A stretch of DNA of 64,000 nucleotides from WRHT01 sp031550525. GTDB lineage: Bacteria; Desulfobacterota; Desulfovibrionia; Desulfovibrionales; Desulfovibrionaceae. The DNA is taken from assembly GCA_031550525.1 (NCBI GenBank), contig JAVBON010000005.1, forward strand, positions 1-64,000, given 5' to 3'. Positions 52,616-61,435 of the stretch are shown in pieces (the first letter of the stretch is position 1; every line of letters starts with the position of its first letter). The position numbers were made by a program, and so were the translations under genes. Below the pieces are notes generated by a model. That model was not told where the DNA came from. It did no database searches and worked only from the letters and a program-made list of their open reading frames with translations.

Positions 52616-54682
52616 ATGTCCGCTATTGAGTCTCAAAGAACCTATGCACTGGTCGGAACCGGAGGATGCGGTAAAACCAGCCTGGCGGAAATGCTTCTGC
52701 TGCAGGCAGGCGTTATTAACCGCCTTGGTAAAATCGAAGAAGGCGCGACCGCTCTGGACTATGAGCCGGAAGAAATAAAGCGTCGCGGCAGCATACAGCC
52801 GGCCCTGGCCAATTTTGACTGGAACGGCGGCAAGCATTACTTTATGGATTTGCCCGGCGACAACAACTTTACCGGCGATATGGACGTGCTTTTAACAGCT
52901 GCGGACTTTGCCGTGTTTACTCTTGACGCAGTCGACGGCGTGCGCCCCCTTACCAAAAAGCACTGGAACGCCATTAAAAAAGCCGGAATTCCCGCCTGCT
53001 GCTTTATAAACAAGCTGGACCGCGACCGCGCGGATTTTGACGCCGCCTTTGAAGGTCTGGGCGGTTTGGGTATAAAGCCCGTGCTTATGTTCGCGCCCAT
53101 CGGCGGCCCCGGCGACTTTAAAGGTCTGGTGGACGTGCTGGGCGGCAAAGCCCTTATGTTTGGCGCCGACGGCACGGTCAAACCCGCCGATATTCCCGCT
53201 GATATGCAGGAAGCCATGACTGTTTTGCGCGACACTGCCATTGAAAATATTGCGGAAAGCGACGAAGAACTGATGGAAAAGTACCTTGAAGAAGGGGTGC
53301 TTTCCGCTGATGAAATAGTCAAAGGCCTGCGCAAGGGGGCCTTAAGCGGCGAGCTGGTGCCGGTAATGGCCGGTTCCGCTCTGGAAAACAAAGGCGGAGC
53401 CCAGCTTCTGGGCCTGATCGCCCAATATATGCCATCGCCCCTGGACCGGCAGGTAGTGCTGGATGAAAACGCCGAAGAGCTTAAAATAGACCCTGCTGGC
53501 CAGCCCGTATGTTTTGTCTTCAAGACCATAGTAGATCCGTTTTCCGGCCAGTTCAGCCTGGTTCGGGTGCTTTCTGGCAGCATAAGCAGCGAAACCTCCC
53601 TTAAAAACGCCCGCAGCGGCGAAATGGAACGTTTGGGCACACCCATTCTGCTTAACGGCAAAAACCAGACGCCCACCAAAGATACGTTGCTGCCCGGCGC
53701 GCTGGTTGCCGTTGCCAAGCTCAAGAGCACGCGCACCGGCGACACTCTGGCCTCGGACAAACTCAGTTTTGTCGCTTCCGTCCCAAGCCTGCCGCCGCAG
53801 CTTATATCCTACGCCCTTTCGCCCAAGGAAAAGGGTGAGGAAGATAAAGTATACTCCGCCGTGCAAAAGCTTACGGACGAGGACATCACTCTCAAGCTTT
53901 ACCGCGACGAGGAAAGCGGCGAAATAATCCTTTCCGGCATGGGGCAACTGCACATTGAAATTGCCGTGGAAAAGGCCAAGCGGCGCTATAAGGTTGATAT
54001 AATGCTCAACACGCCCAAAGTGCCTTACCGCGAAACCATAAAGGGCAAGGCTCAGGTGCAGGGCCGCCACAAAAAGCAGAGCGGCGGGCGCGGGCAGTTC
54101 GGCGATTGCTGGGTGGAATTCGAGCCGCTGCCCAAAGGCTCCGGCTACCTGTTTGAAGACGCCATCGTGGGCGGCGTGGTGCCGCGCCAGTATATACCTG
54201 CGGTGGACAAGGGCATTCAGGAGTCAGCGGCGCGCGGCTTTTTGGCCGGTTACCCCATGGTGGACTTCAAGGCCCGTTTGTACGACGGCACTTACCATAA
54301 CGTGGATTCTTCGGAAATGGCCTTTAAAATAGCCGGCTCCATAGCCTACAAAAAGGCCATGGAGACCGCCAAGCCGGTACTGATGGAGCCTATTGTCACG
54401 CTTAACGTTTCCATTCCCGACGAGTTTAGGGGCGACGTCATAGGCGACCTTTCCAGCCGCAGGGGCAAGGTGCTAGGTTCCGACTCCCTGTCCGGCATTA
54501 CCGAAATAAAGGCCCATGTGCCCATGAGCGAGATACTGCGCTATGCGCCGGATTTACGCTCCATGACCAGCGGCCAGGGCGTGTTCACGGCGGAGTTCTC
54601 GCATTATGAGGAAGCCCCCGCTCCGGTAACGGAAAAAGTGGTGGCGGAATACCAGAAAGTCAAAAAGAACGACGAAGATTAA
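52616..54682 (+). CDS. EF-G-like translational GTPase
   Basis: A 688-residue member of the EF-G/FusA superfamily: GTPase domain, domain II, then domains III-V (GEIILSGMGQLHIEI and the EF-G domain IV core GGRGQFGDCW). The P-loop is GTGGCGKTS (14-22), not GHVDHGKT-like; switch I has only RGSI (57-60). In G3 the DTPGH motif is DLPGD (78-82), so the histidine needed for GTP hydrolysis is Asp. G4 is NKLD (132-135). It belongs to the EF-G-like paralogues rather than canonical FusA; the role is unknown. GGGAGTGA precedes the ATG. Monocistronic. Confidence 0.9.
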   Translation: MSAIESQRTYALVGTGGCGKTSLAEMLLLQAGVINRLGKIEEGATALDYEPEEIKRRGSIQPALANFDWNGGKHYFMDLPGDNNFTGDMDVLLTAADFAVFTLDAVDGVRPLTKKHWNAIKKAGIPACCFINKLDRDRADFDAAFEGLGGLGIKPVLMFAPIGGPGDFKGLVDVLGGKALMFGADGTVKPADIPADMQEAMTVLRDTAIENIAESDEELMEKYLEEGVLSADEIVKGLRKGALSGELVPVMAGSALENKGGAQLLGLIAQYMPSPLDRQVVLDENAEELKIDPAGQPVCFVFKTIVDPFSGQFSLVRVLSGSISSETSLKNARSGEMERLGTPILLNGKNQTPTKDTLLPGALVAVAKLKSTRTGDTLASDKLSFVASVPSLPPQLISYALSPKEKGEEDKVYSAVQKLTDEDITLKLYRDEESGEIILSGMGQLHIEIAVEKAKRRYKVDIMLNTPKVPYRETIKGKAQVQGRHKKQSGGRGQFGDCWVEFEPLPKGSGYLFEDAIVGGVVPRQYIPAVDKGIQESAARGFLAGYPMVDFKARLYDGTYHNVDSSEMAFKIAGSIAYKKAMETAKPVLMEPIVTLNVSIPDEFRGDVIGDLSSRRGKVLGSDSLSGITEIKAHVPMSEILRYAPDLRSMTSGQGVFTAEFSHYEEAPAPVTEKVVAEYQKVKKNDED

Positions 54683-54703
54683 AAGCCCGAGCGGGCATAC
54701 GGA

Positions 54704-54722
54704 GGGGGGCGCAAGCCCCCCT
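54704..54722 (+). terminator. hairpin after the EF-G-like gene
   Basis: 7-bp G/C arms 54704-54710 and 54715-54721 around GCAA, 22 bp after the stop. Only two T follow. Confidence 0.6.
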
Positions 54723-54745
54723 TGGCATATCAGTAAAAGCACAGT

Positions 54746-54809
54746 TGATGAAGCCAGATTTAGAAGATCTGGGCTCTGCCCAGACCCGCAAGGGGGTTGA
54801 ACCCCCTTG
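54746..54809 (+). repeat. composite repeat, left end at 54.7 kb
   Basis: Box TGATGAAGCCAGATTTA (54746-54762), hairpin TCTGGGC-TCT-GCCCAGA (54768-54784) and hairpin CAAGGGGG...CCCCCTTG (54789-54809). Two tandem hairpins, as in the 28.4 and 62.1 kb copies. Confidence 0.85.
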
Positions 54810-55020
54810 CCCCCGCAACTTGGATAGCTAAAGGGTTTGCAGCATTTCAAGCTTGGCAATACTTTCATGCCTGAAATGCTATAAACCCTTCTTTAGTATG
54901 CAATCACGGGGTAAGGGCGTTGCTTGTTTCGCTTAGCTGTTAATGTTTTGGTTTGTGCCAAAAATAGAAATTCATATTATAGCTCAGAGCTGGGTTTATA
55001 TGTGCAAACCAGTTCATAAA

Positions 55021-55093
55021 ATTGCGGGGTCAAGGGGCTCAGCTCCTTGCGGGGTCCGGGGCAGCGCCCCGGAACTCATAAATCTGGCTTCAT
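55021..55093 (-). repeat. composite repeat, right end at 55.0 kb
   Basis: TTGCGGGGTCAAGGGGCT, hairpin around CCGGGGCAGCGCCCCGG, and box AAATCTGGCTTCAT (55080-55093). Inverted relative to 54746-54809, making a pair that encloses about 210 bp. Confidence 0.8.
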
Positions 55094-55105
55094 CCTCTGT
55101 CTCTT

Positions 55106-56272
55106 CTAATTGTTTTTTAACCATTCAAACGCGCATTGGGCCAGTATGGCCGCGCCGTAAGGCATGCAGTCCTCGTTTAGCATTACGCCGGGGTTGTGCA
55201 GCGAAGCGGTGCTGCCGGGGGTTTGCGCGCCCAGCATGAACATGGTGGTGGGCACCAGGTTGGCTACATAGCTGAAATCTTCAGAGGCAGTGGCTACATA
55301 GTTGGGGTTTTTGGCCAGTTTTTCACTCATGCCGTCAATATACGAGACCAGTTGCTCCGTAAGAGCCGGGTCGTTTATGGTTACGGGCACTCCGGTGGGG
55401 AATTCCAGAGTTACGCTTGTGCGGTAAACCTTGCCGATGTTTTCGGCCACTTCGCGCATGCGCGTTACCAGAAAATCCCGCACTTCTTTGGAGTAGGCGC
55501 GCAGGCTACCCAGCATGATGGCTTCTTCAGGCAATATGTTGTTTATGGTTCCGGCGCTGAATTTGCCTATGGTCAGGGCCGCCGTGGCCATGGGCGGGGT
55601 TTCTCTGGCTATAAGCTCCTGAAAGGCCAGGTATACGTGCACGGCGGTGTTTATAGGGTCCACGCCCAAATGCGGGGTGGAGCCGTGCGTGCCTTTGCCG
55701 CGCACGGTTACTTTAAAGCTGTCGGCCGAGGCGAGAATGGCCCCCTTTGTGTAGCTTACGGCGCCGGGCAGGGCGTCTGGCATTACGTGCAGGGCGAGGG
55801 CGGCGTCAACTTTTGGGTTATCAAGTATTCCGGCCTCAATCATTGCCTTTGCGCCACCAAGGCCTTCTTCGCCGGGCTGGAACATCAGCTTTACCGTGCC
55901 GCGCAATTCGTTTTCATGCTCTTTTAGCATGGCCGCCGCGCCCAGCAACATGGCCATGTGCATGTCGTGCCCGCAGGTGTGGGCGGCGTCGGTGGTGGTT
56001 TTAAAGGGCAGGTCGTTGTCTTCGCTCATGGGCAGGGCATCGGTATCGGAGCGCAGCAAAATGGTTTTACCCCTGTTTTTGCCGCCTATAAGACAACTGA
56101 GGCCGGAATCGCATATTTCCACAGGTTGCAGGCCCATTGCCCGCAGGCGTTGCAGCAGGTAGGCCGTGGTGTTGGGCAGGTGCATGCCCGCTTCGGCCTT
56201 TGAGTGCAAGGCGCGTCTGTCTGATTGCAGAGTTGGAAAAAGCTTGCGCGCTTTTTGCATAAAGTCGCTCAT
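55106..56272 (-). CDS. M20-family amidohydrolase (HipO/IAA-amino-acid hydrolase type)
   Basis: A 388-residue metallopeptidase-fold hydrolase. Metal and catalytic residues: D76 in LRSDTDALPM, C100 and H102 in HTCGHDMHM, E135-E136 in QPGEEGLGG, and a later H/E pair (TASEDFSYV). Family members hydrolyse N-acyl amino acids such as hippurate, or N-acetyl-diaminopimelate. As the window uses the DapL route, an acetyl-DAP role is not needed, so general N-acyl amino acid hydrolysis is more likely. GGGAGG precedes the ATG. It is 15 bp after the next gene upstream, so probably in one operon with it. Confidence 0.92.
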   Translation of the reverse strand: MSDFMQKARKLFPTLQSDRRALHSKAEAGMHLPNTTAYLLQRLRAMGLQPVEICDSGLSCLIGGKNRGKTILLRSDTDALPMSEDNDLPFKTTTDAAHTCGHDMHMAMLLGAAAMLKEHENELRGTVKLMFQPGEEGLGGAKAMIEAGILDNPKVDAALALHVMPDALPGAVSYTKGAILASADSFKVTVRGKGTHGSTPHLGVDPINTAVHVYLAFQELIARETPPMATAALTIGKFSAGTINNILPEEAIMLGSLRAYSKEVRDFLVTRMREVAENIGKVYRTSVTLEFPTGVPVTINDPALTEQLVSYIDGMSEKLAKNPNYVATASEDFSYVANLVPTTMFMLGAQTPGSTASLHNPGVMLNEDCMPYGAAILAQCAFEWLKNN

Positions 56273-56287
56273 AAATCCTCCCGCCGG

Positions 56288-57733
56288 CTATGCTTTTAAG
56301 GCACGGCGTTTTTTGCGCCAATGCCTGTAATATATGGTACCGAGAGAAAGTAGTATGCTTGCGGCCACAAACGCATACACAGCCGGAAGGTAGCGCCGGT
56401 TATGCTCCCTGTAGTGCGCGTGCGCGTATAAAGGCAGGTTGCCGCGCATATCGTCGTAATTAAGGTAACTGTCATTGGCTTGTTCGGTAAAAAAGCCAAG
56501 GTGCCAAGGCAGACGTGCCTGCGCAGTTTGTTTTTCGGTATTGCGTCTGTCGGGGTTTGCGCCGTTTTGGCCCATATTGGCGGATATGTCGGCGGAGGTC
56601 AGGCGCAAGGCTTCCATAAGCGGGGCCAACTCACGGTGCATGGCCTGCACTATGGGCTCGCGCCGGAAGCGCCCGCGCAGCACCATGGGCAGGCGGCGCT
56701 CGTCCAGAGCGGCCTGCCAGTTGTCCGCTTCCAGTTCCAAACGGGCTATCTGGGTTTGGTTAAGCATGCACGAGTTTTCGGGGTACTGCTCCATGCGCGG
56801 GTGCCCCTGGTTGTAACGCAGGGCCAGCAGCGCGTATAAATAGCCTTGCTCGCAATTATTGAAGCCTGGGCCGAACTCTCCGTTATAAAAGGCGATGGAT
56901 GAGCGCAAAAGGCCCCATTCATCGCCATTAAGGGCGGCAAGCCAGGTAAAACGCCGGGCCAGGTCCTGCTCTTCGGCGTCTCCGTGTTTTTCAAGGTTCT
57001 CGCCCAGCACAAAGGCCGCGCGCGGGTAGCCCAAGGCCGCGCTTAGATAGAGGTAGTGCAATTGTTTTGAATCTATAAGGTAGTAGTTGAACATGGCTTC
57101 GGCATTGCCCAGTTCCGCCGCTTGCCGGTAAAACTCGGAGGAGGCCGTGGGCCAGCGCCTGTGCAGGTCGCCAAGGCGCAAATTCACCCAGCCGGGGTCG
57201 GTAAGCTGCGCGGCCCGTTTGCGCCAGTACTCGCTGTTATGCATCTGCTCGGGAAAATCCGGGTACATGTCTGTAATAACATAACCCCACAGGTAATAGA
57301 GCATGGACAATGCCAGCATGGCCTTGGGGTTGCCTTGCAGGGCCTCCTGCAGGCAGGGCAGATACTGTTCTAGGTTGTTGCCGTAACTGTATGGGTTTTT
57401 ATAAAAACTCTGCACCAGCGGAGTATCCCAATCAGGATCTTCCCAGCCGGAGCTGAAGGGCATTTCTTGATCTTGTGGTATTACGCCTGCTCTTGGCGGC
57501 GTGTAGGCATTTTTTACGGCTTGCGTAAGTATGGCGTCGCGCCGGGCCAGTTCCGCCGCCAGGCGTTTTTCCTGTTCCGCGTGGCTGTGGGCGGCGGCAA
57601 AAAGCTCCGCCGGGTGGAGGCAGCAAAGCAAGGCCAGGCAAAGGCTGAACGTCAGCCCCATGGGCGCGGTACGGCCCGGCCTGTTTTCAATGCGCGTTGC
57701 TTGGCGTATGCTTGGCGGTAATATGCTGAACAT
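56288..57733 (-). CDS. Sel1/TPR-like membrane protein, paralogue 1
   Basis: A 481-residue protein with an N-terminal hydrophobic segment (signal peptide or anchor, about 25-48) and one C-terminal helix (about 450-470) followed by a basic tail, so most of it probably faces the periplasm. The middle resembles Sel1/TPR alpha-solenoid repeats (EALQGNPKAMLALSMLYYLWG, AAELGNAEAMFNYY, AALGYPRAAFVLGENL). It shares that region, including MHNSEYWRKRAAQLT, with the gene upstream. Function not recognised. Starts 10 bp after paralogue 2 ends. Confidence 0.75.
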   Translation of the reverse strand: MFSILPPSIRQATRIENRPGRTAPMGLTFSLCLALLCCLHPAELFAAAHSHAEQEKRLAAELARRDAILTQAVKNAYTPPRAGVIPQDQEMPFSSGWEDPDWDTPLVQSFYKNPYSYGNNLEQYLPCLQEALQGNPKAMLALSMLYYLWGYVITDMYPDFPEQMHNSEYWRKRAAQLTDPGWVNLRLGDLHRRWPTASSEFYRQAAELGNAEAMFNYYLIDSKQLHYLYLSAALGYPRAAFVLGENLEKHGDAEEQDLARRFTWLAALNGDEWGLLRSSIAFYNGEFGPGFNNCEQGYLYALLALRYNQGHPRMEQYPENSCMLNQTQIARLELEADNWQAALDERRLPMVLRGRFRREPIVQAMHRELAPLMEALRLTSADISANMGQNGANPDRRNTEKQTAQARLPWHLGFFTEQANDSYLNYDDMRGNLPLYAHAHYREHNRRYLPAVYAFVAASILLSLGTIYYRHWRKKRRALKA

Positions 57734-57743
57734 AATTGTTATT

Positions 57744-59330
57744 TTAATTTGTTACAATTTTTGCCGCCCGCCGGGCTAACCCGCTTCGCGCCAGTATATA
57801 GGCCGGAGGAACAGCCGCGAACACAAGCAGGCTTAAAAGTATAAAATAAAAATCCGGGCCACGTTTTACCGCCGGCTTGCGCCAGGCCTGCTGGGCAGCC
57901 TCAGGCCCGCCGTTTTGCAGGGCCTGCTCCAACTGGGCCAGCATTTCACGCTCCGTGGCTTGGGCGCCGCTATCCTGCAACACTGCGTATACGGCATGCA
58001 ACTCTTTGCGTAACGTTGTTTTTACCTCATTGCGCGCCGGTTGCAGGGCGGATGCGCGGGTAAAGAGCTCTTCTTGCGGGGCTGCCTTGAGTATGTTCAT
58101 TTCCTGCGTAATTTCCCACCAGGTATCGTTGCTGAAGTCAGCGGCGCGGCGCAGGCCGTTCAGGTGGCGCTGGGCTGTACCGCCAAGCAGCGTGTTAACG
58201 CCGCGTTTGTAGGCTTCAGCATCTTCGCGCTCGGCCGCTTCAACGGCCAGCATAGCAAAAATGCAGGCCCGGCGGGCATCTTTGGGGAATCCATTCTGGC
58301 CACGGTAAAAATACTCGCTGCACAGCAAAAGCGCGCGGGCGTCGCCGCCCAAAGCGGCCCTCCACCAATAATAGCCAGCCATGCGGGGGGAAGCCGGAAA
58401 ACCTTCCGTGCCATAAAGCAGGTTAAAAGCCACGATGGAAGAAGCTTTTGGCTGGCCCAGCAGGGCCGCTTCCACCAGCAACTCCGGCTGGTCATTCAGG
58501 GTTGCCAGCATGTACATGGCTTCGGCATCTCCCTGAGCGGCCGCCGCTGTGTAGTAACCGGTTTTCTCAGCCATATTGCCGCTCAGGTCCGCAAGGCGCT
58601 TGGCAACCCAAGCCGATGAGGTCATCTGCTCGGCCCACTTGCGCCAGTATGCGCTGTTATGCATTGGCGGGTGCAGCACGGCCAGAGAGCCGCTTATTTC
58701 CGGCCCCCATTTGTCGTAGGCAACGGCCAGCACCAGCATGGCTCTGGGGTTGCCTTCAAGGGCCTCGCGCAGGCATAGCCTGTACAACTGGGCGAAATCT
58801 TCTTTTTCATATGCGCTTTTGTAGAGCAGAGCCATGGCCTGGCTTTGCCAGTCCGGCTCTTCGGGCAGGTCAGGCAAGGGCCAGTTGGACTTGGAGGGCA
58901 GCACCGCGGGCGGTGGAGGCATGGATGATTTAATGGCGTCGCTTATAATTTTTATACGCGCCTGGCGCTGCTCGCGTAAAAGGCGGGCGCTGGTTTGCGC
59001 GGCCCGCTGCTCCAGCAGTATGGCCTCATGCTCATCACGCTCCCGCAGGGCGGCCTCCTGCCTGGCTTCGGCCTCGGCTTTGCGGCGGGCTTCTTCTTCA
59101 ACTTTCAGCAGCGTTTCAAGTATGGATTTTTCCAGTATTTCAGGCGGCAAGGCGGGCTGGCGCAGGGGCGGCATCAGCGTGGGGGCGGGGGGAACGTCTT
59201 CCGCTACTGGCGCTACTGGCGGTATGCTTTGCTGCGCGGCAAAAGCCGCAAATGGCAAGCAAACCCAGCAAGCCAGACAGCACAATAGCCCCCAGATGCA
59301 GTATTTATTTGACCACAAGCGCATCGGCAC
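57744..59330 (-). CDS. Sel1/TPR-like membrane protein, paralogue 2
   Basis: A 528-residue protein with a signal-like N-terminus (about 10-32), a Pro-rich linker, a Glu/Arg/Ala-rich probable coiled coil (about 68-125), then Sel1/TPR-like repeats (EALEGNPRAMLVLAVAYDKWG, MHNSAYWRKWAEQMT, AAAQGDAEAMYMLATL) and a C-terminal helix (about 490-513). The two proteins have the same plan: exported N-terminus, solenoid, terminal helix. Paralogue 1 lacks most of the coiled coil. They form an operon with the M20 hydrolase. No family function is known to me. Confidence 0.75.
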   Translation of the reverse strand: MPMRLWSNKYCIWGLLCCLACWVCLPFAAFAAQQSIPPVAPVAEDVPPAPTLMPPLRQPALPPEILEKSILETLLKVEEEARRKAEAEARQEAALRERDEHEAILLEQRAAQTSARLLREQRQARIKIISDAIKSSMPPPPAVLPSKSNWPLPDLPEEPDWQSQAMALLYKSAYEKEDFAQLYRLCLREALEGNPRAMLVLAVAYDKWGPEISGSLAVLHPPMHNSAYWRKWAEQMTSSAWVAKRLADLSGNMAEKTGYYTAAAAQGDAEAMYMLATLNDQPELLVEAALLGQPKASSIVAFNLLYGTEGFPASPRMAGYYWWRAALGGDARALLLCSEYFYRGQNGFPKDARRACIFAMLAVEAAEREDAEAYKRGVNTLLGGTAQRHLNGLRRAADFSNDTWWEITQEMNILKAAPQEELFTRASALQPARNEVKTTLRKELHAVYAVLQDSGAQATEREMLAQLEQALQNGGPEAAQQAWRKPAVKRGPDFYFILLSLLVFAAVPPAYILARSGLARRAAKIVTN

Positions 59331-59559
59331 CCCTTAACGAAATAATGCAATACAAGTTGAAGCGGACACTATCATCTGAGTAAAGCGCTGACAAGGCATA
59401 CCTTGCGAAATGGCGCGGGCTTTGCGGTTTTGTAGCGTTGCCGCATTATGTTTGCATTTGCGGACAGTACGCGAAAAAAGCCCGGAAAACTTGCCTGAGT
59501 TATAATTTGTGTATAAAAGGTATGGCTTGCAATTATGAACCATTACCTGGGGGCTACCG

Positions 59560-60588
59560 GTGCTTAAACTAAAAAACGATATTACAGATCCTTTCTATAA
59601 CCTGGCCTTTGAGGAGTATTTTTCGCAAAACACGCCCGCCCCCGACCAAAGCATGATCTTCTTCTGGCGCAATCGCCCGTCGGTAATTGTGGGGCGTTTT
59701 CAAAACACCTTCGCGGAAGTTAACGCCAAAGTGGCGGAGCGGGAGAATATTGAGGTAGTGCGCCGCATTACCGGCGGCGGGGCTGTTTACCACGACATGA
59801 ACAACCTGAACTATTCGTTCATTCTCCCCGCCACTTCCAGCGACTACATGAAAAATGCCAGAAACACCGGCGCGTTTGACGTGCTTTTTGATATTATAAT
59901 CGACCTGCTGGCGCGCCTTGGGGTGCGGGCAGAAAAATCCGGACGCAACGACCTGTTGCTTAACGGGGCCAAAATATCCGGTGCAGCCCGCCAGCTTACG
60001 CGGGGCAGCCTGCTTTTGCACGGCACCCTGCTGTTTGACGTAAACCTCGATGCCCTCGCTGGCGTGCTTAATGTGGACCCGAGCAAGTATCAATCCAAGG
60101 GGCTTAAATCCGTGCGCAGTCGCGTTACCAACCTTAAGGAGCATTTGCCGCTGGGTATGGATATAACCGCCTTTAAGGCCGCGCTGGAGGCCGAGCTGGA
60201 CTGCCCCGAGCACTATCCGGCTCCGCACGAGCTTGCGGCCATTGAAAATTTGGCCCAAAGCAAATATCGTGACTGGATGTGGACCTGGGGCAAATCTCCG
60301 GCCTTTACCCTGAAAAAAGAGCATCGTTTTAGCTGGGGTAAAGTGGAGCTGTTGCTTGAGGCCGAACAAGGGAAAATAAGCAATGCCGCCATTTATGGCG
60401 ATTTTTTCGCCAACAGCCTGCATGGCGCGGGGCTACAGGCGCCCGTAGGTGTGCAAAGCGTTTGCGAGGCGTTACGCGGCCTGCGGCCTGGCAGCCCTGA
60501 AATGCGCGCCGCCCTTGCAGCCCTGCCGCTGGACGAAATTTTTGTTGGCGCGGATAAAGCCGAGCTAATCGACTACCTGATGGAGTAA
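59560..60588 (+). CDS. lplA: lipoate-protein ligase A
   Basis: A 342-residue ligase that attaches lipoate to E2 or GcvH subunits. RRITGGGAVYHD (68-79) is the adenylate/lipoate-binding motif; the C-terminal accessory domain (about 250-342) is present, so it is the full bacterial LplA form. The start is GTG at 59560 (MLKLKN) with GGGGGC just upstream; no ATG is close. Followed 7 bp later by fumarase alpha. Confidence 0.92.
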   Translation: MLKLKNDITDPFYNLAFEEYFSQNTPAPDQSMIFFWRNRPSVIVGRFQNTFAEVNAKVAERENIEVVRRITGGGAVYHDMNNLNYSFILPATSSDYMKNARNTGAFDVLFDIIIDLLARLGVRAEKSGRNDLLLNGAKISGAARQLTRGSLLLHGTLLFDVNLDALAGVLNVDPSKYQSKGLKSVRSRVTNLKEHLPLGMDITAFKAALEAELDCPEHYPAPHELAAIENLAQSKYRDWMWTWGKSPAFTLKKEHRFSWGKVELLLEAEQGKISNAAIYGDFFANSLHGAGLQAPVGVQSVCEALRGLRPGSPEMRAALAALPLDEIFVGADKAELIDYLME

Positions 60589-60595
60589 TGCGAAC

Positions 60596-61435
60596 ATGCG
60601 GGCCGTTACAACCAGCGAAATAGCCAAGGCCGTAAAAAAGGCCTGCATTGAGGCCAACTTGCGCCTTGCTCCGGACGTGCTGGCCGCTCTGGAACAGCAG
60701 CAGAAACTTGAAAGCTCGCCCAGCGGGCGCGAGGTGCTGCGCCAGCTTTTGGAAAATGCGCAAAAGTCCGCAGAATCCGGCATTCCCTTGTGTCAGGATA
60801 CCGGCCTTGCTATCTTTTTTGTGGATTTGGGGCAAGACGCGCATATTGAGGGCGGCCTTCTGGAAGACGCCATTAACGAGGGCGTGCGCCAAGGCTACCG
60901 CGACGGATTTTTGCGCAAATCCGTGTGCTCGCCTTTCAGTCGCGCCAACAGCGGAGATAACACCCCGGCCATAGTGCATACACGTTTGGTGGCCGGCGAC
61001 AAGATTAAAATAGCCTTTCTGGCAAAGGGTGGCGGCAGCGAGAATATGTCGCGCGTTACCATGCTGGCCCCAGCGGAGGGCTGGGAAGGCATTAAAAAAT
61101 TCGTGCTGCAACGGGTGGCGGAGTCCGGCCCCAACCCATGTCCCCCCATTATTGTGGGCCTGGGAATAGGCGGCAGCTTTGAGAGCGCCCCTTTGCTGGC
61201 TAAAAAAGCCCTGCTGCGCCCGCTGGACGAGCCTAACCCCGACGCCGACCTGGCGGCTAAAGAGGCTGAGCTTCTGGCTGCCATAAATCGTTTGGGCATA
61301 GGCCCCATGGGGCTTGGGGGCGACACCACCTGCCTTGGCGTGCGCATAAATCTGGCCCCCTGCCACATAGCCAGCCTGCCGCTGGCCGTGAATATTCAAT
61401 GCCACAGCGCAAGGCATATGGAGTTTACGCTATGA
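60596..61435 (+). CDS. fumarate hydratase class I, alpha subunit
   Basis: A 279-residue subunit of the oxygen-sensitive two-subunit 4Fe-4S fumarase/tartrate dehydratase family. PLCQDTGLAIFFVDLGQD holds the first cluster cysteine; further cluster cysteines occur in the C-terminal half (GLGGDTTCLGV and a Cys near PCP). Motif GGGSENMSR is typical. Fumarase (malate/fumarate) is more likely than tartrate dehydratase, given the general metabolic context, but sequence alone does not decide. Stop overlaps the beta start. Confidence 0.92.
   Translation: MRAVTTSEIAKAVKKACIEANLRLAPDVLAALEQQQKLESSPSGREVLRQLLENAQKSAESGIPLCQDTGLAIFFVDLGQDAHIEGGLLEDAINEGVRQGYRDGFLRKSVCSPFSRANSGDNTPAIVHTRLVAGDKIKIAFLAKGGGSENMSRVTMLAPAEGWEGIKKFVLQRVAESGPNPCPPIIVGLGIGGSFESAPLLAKKALLRPLDEPNPDADLAAKEAELLAAINRLGIGPMGLGGDTTCLGVRINLAPCHIASLPLAVNIQCHSARHMEFTL

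Larger units (their letters stand above)
54683..55105. other. repeat-flanked region between convergent genes
   Basis: About 420 bp without a gene. A GGGGGGC-GCAA-GCCCCCC hairpin (54704-54721) ends the EF-G-like gene. Then come a left end of the composite repeat (54746-54809), about 210 bp of unique AT-rich sequence, and an inverted right end (55021-55093). Confidence 0.6.
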
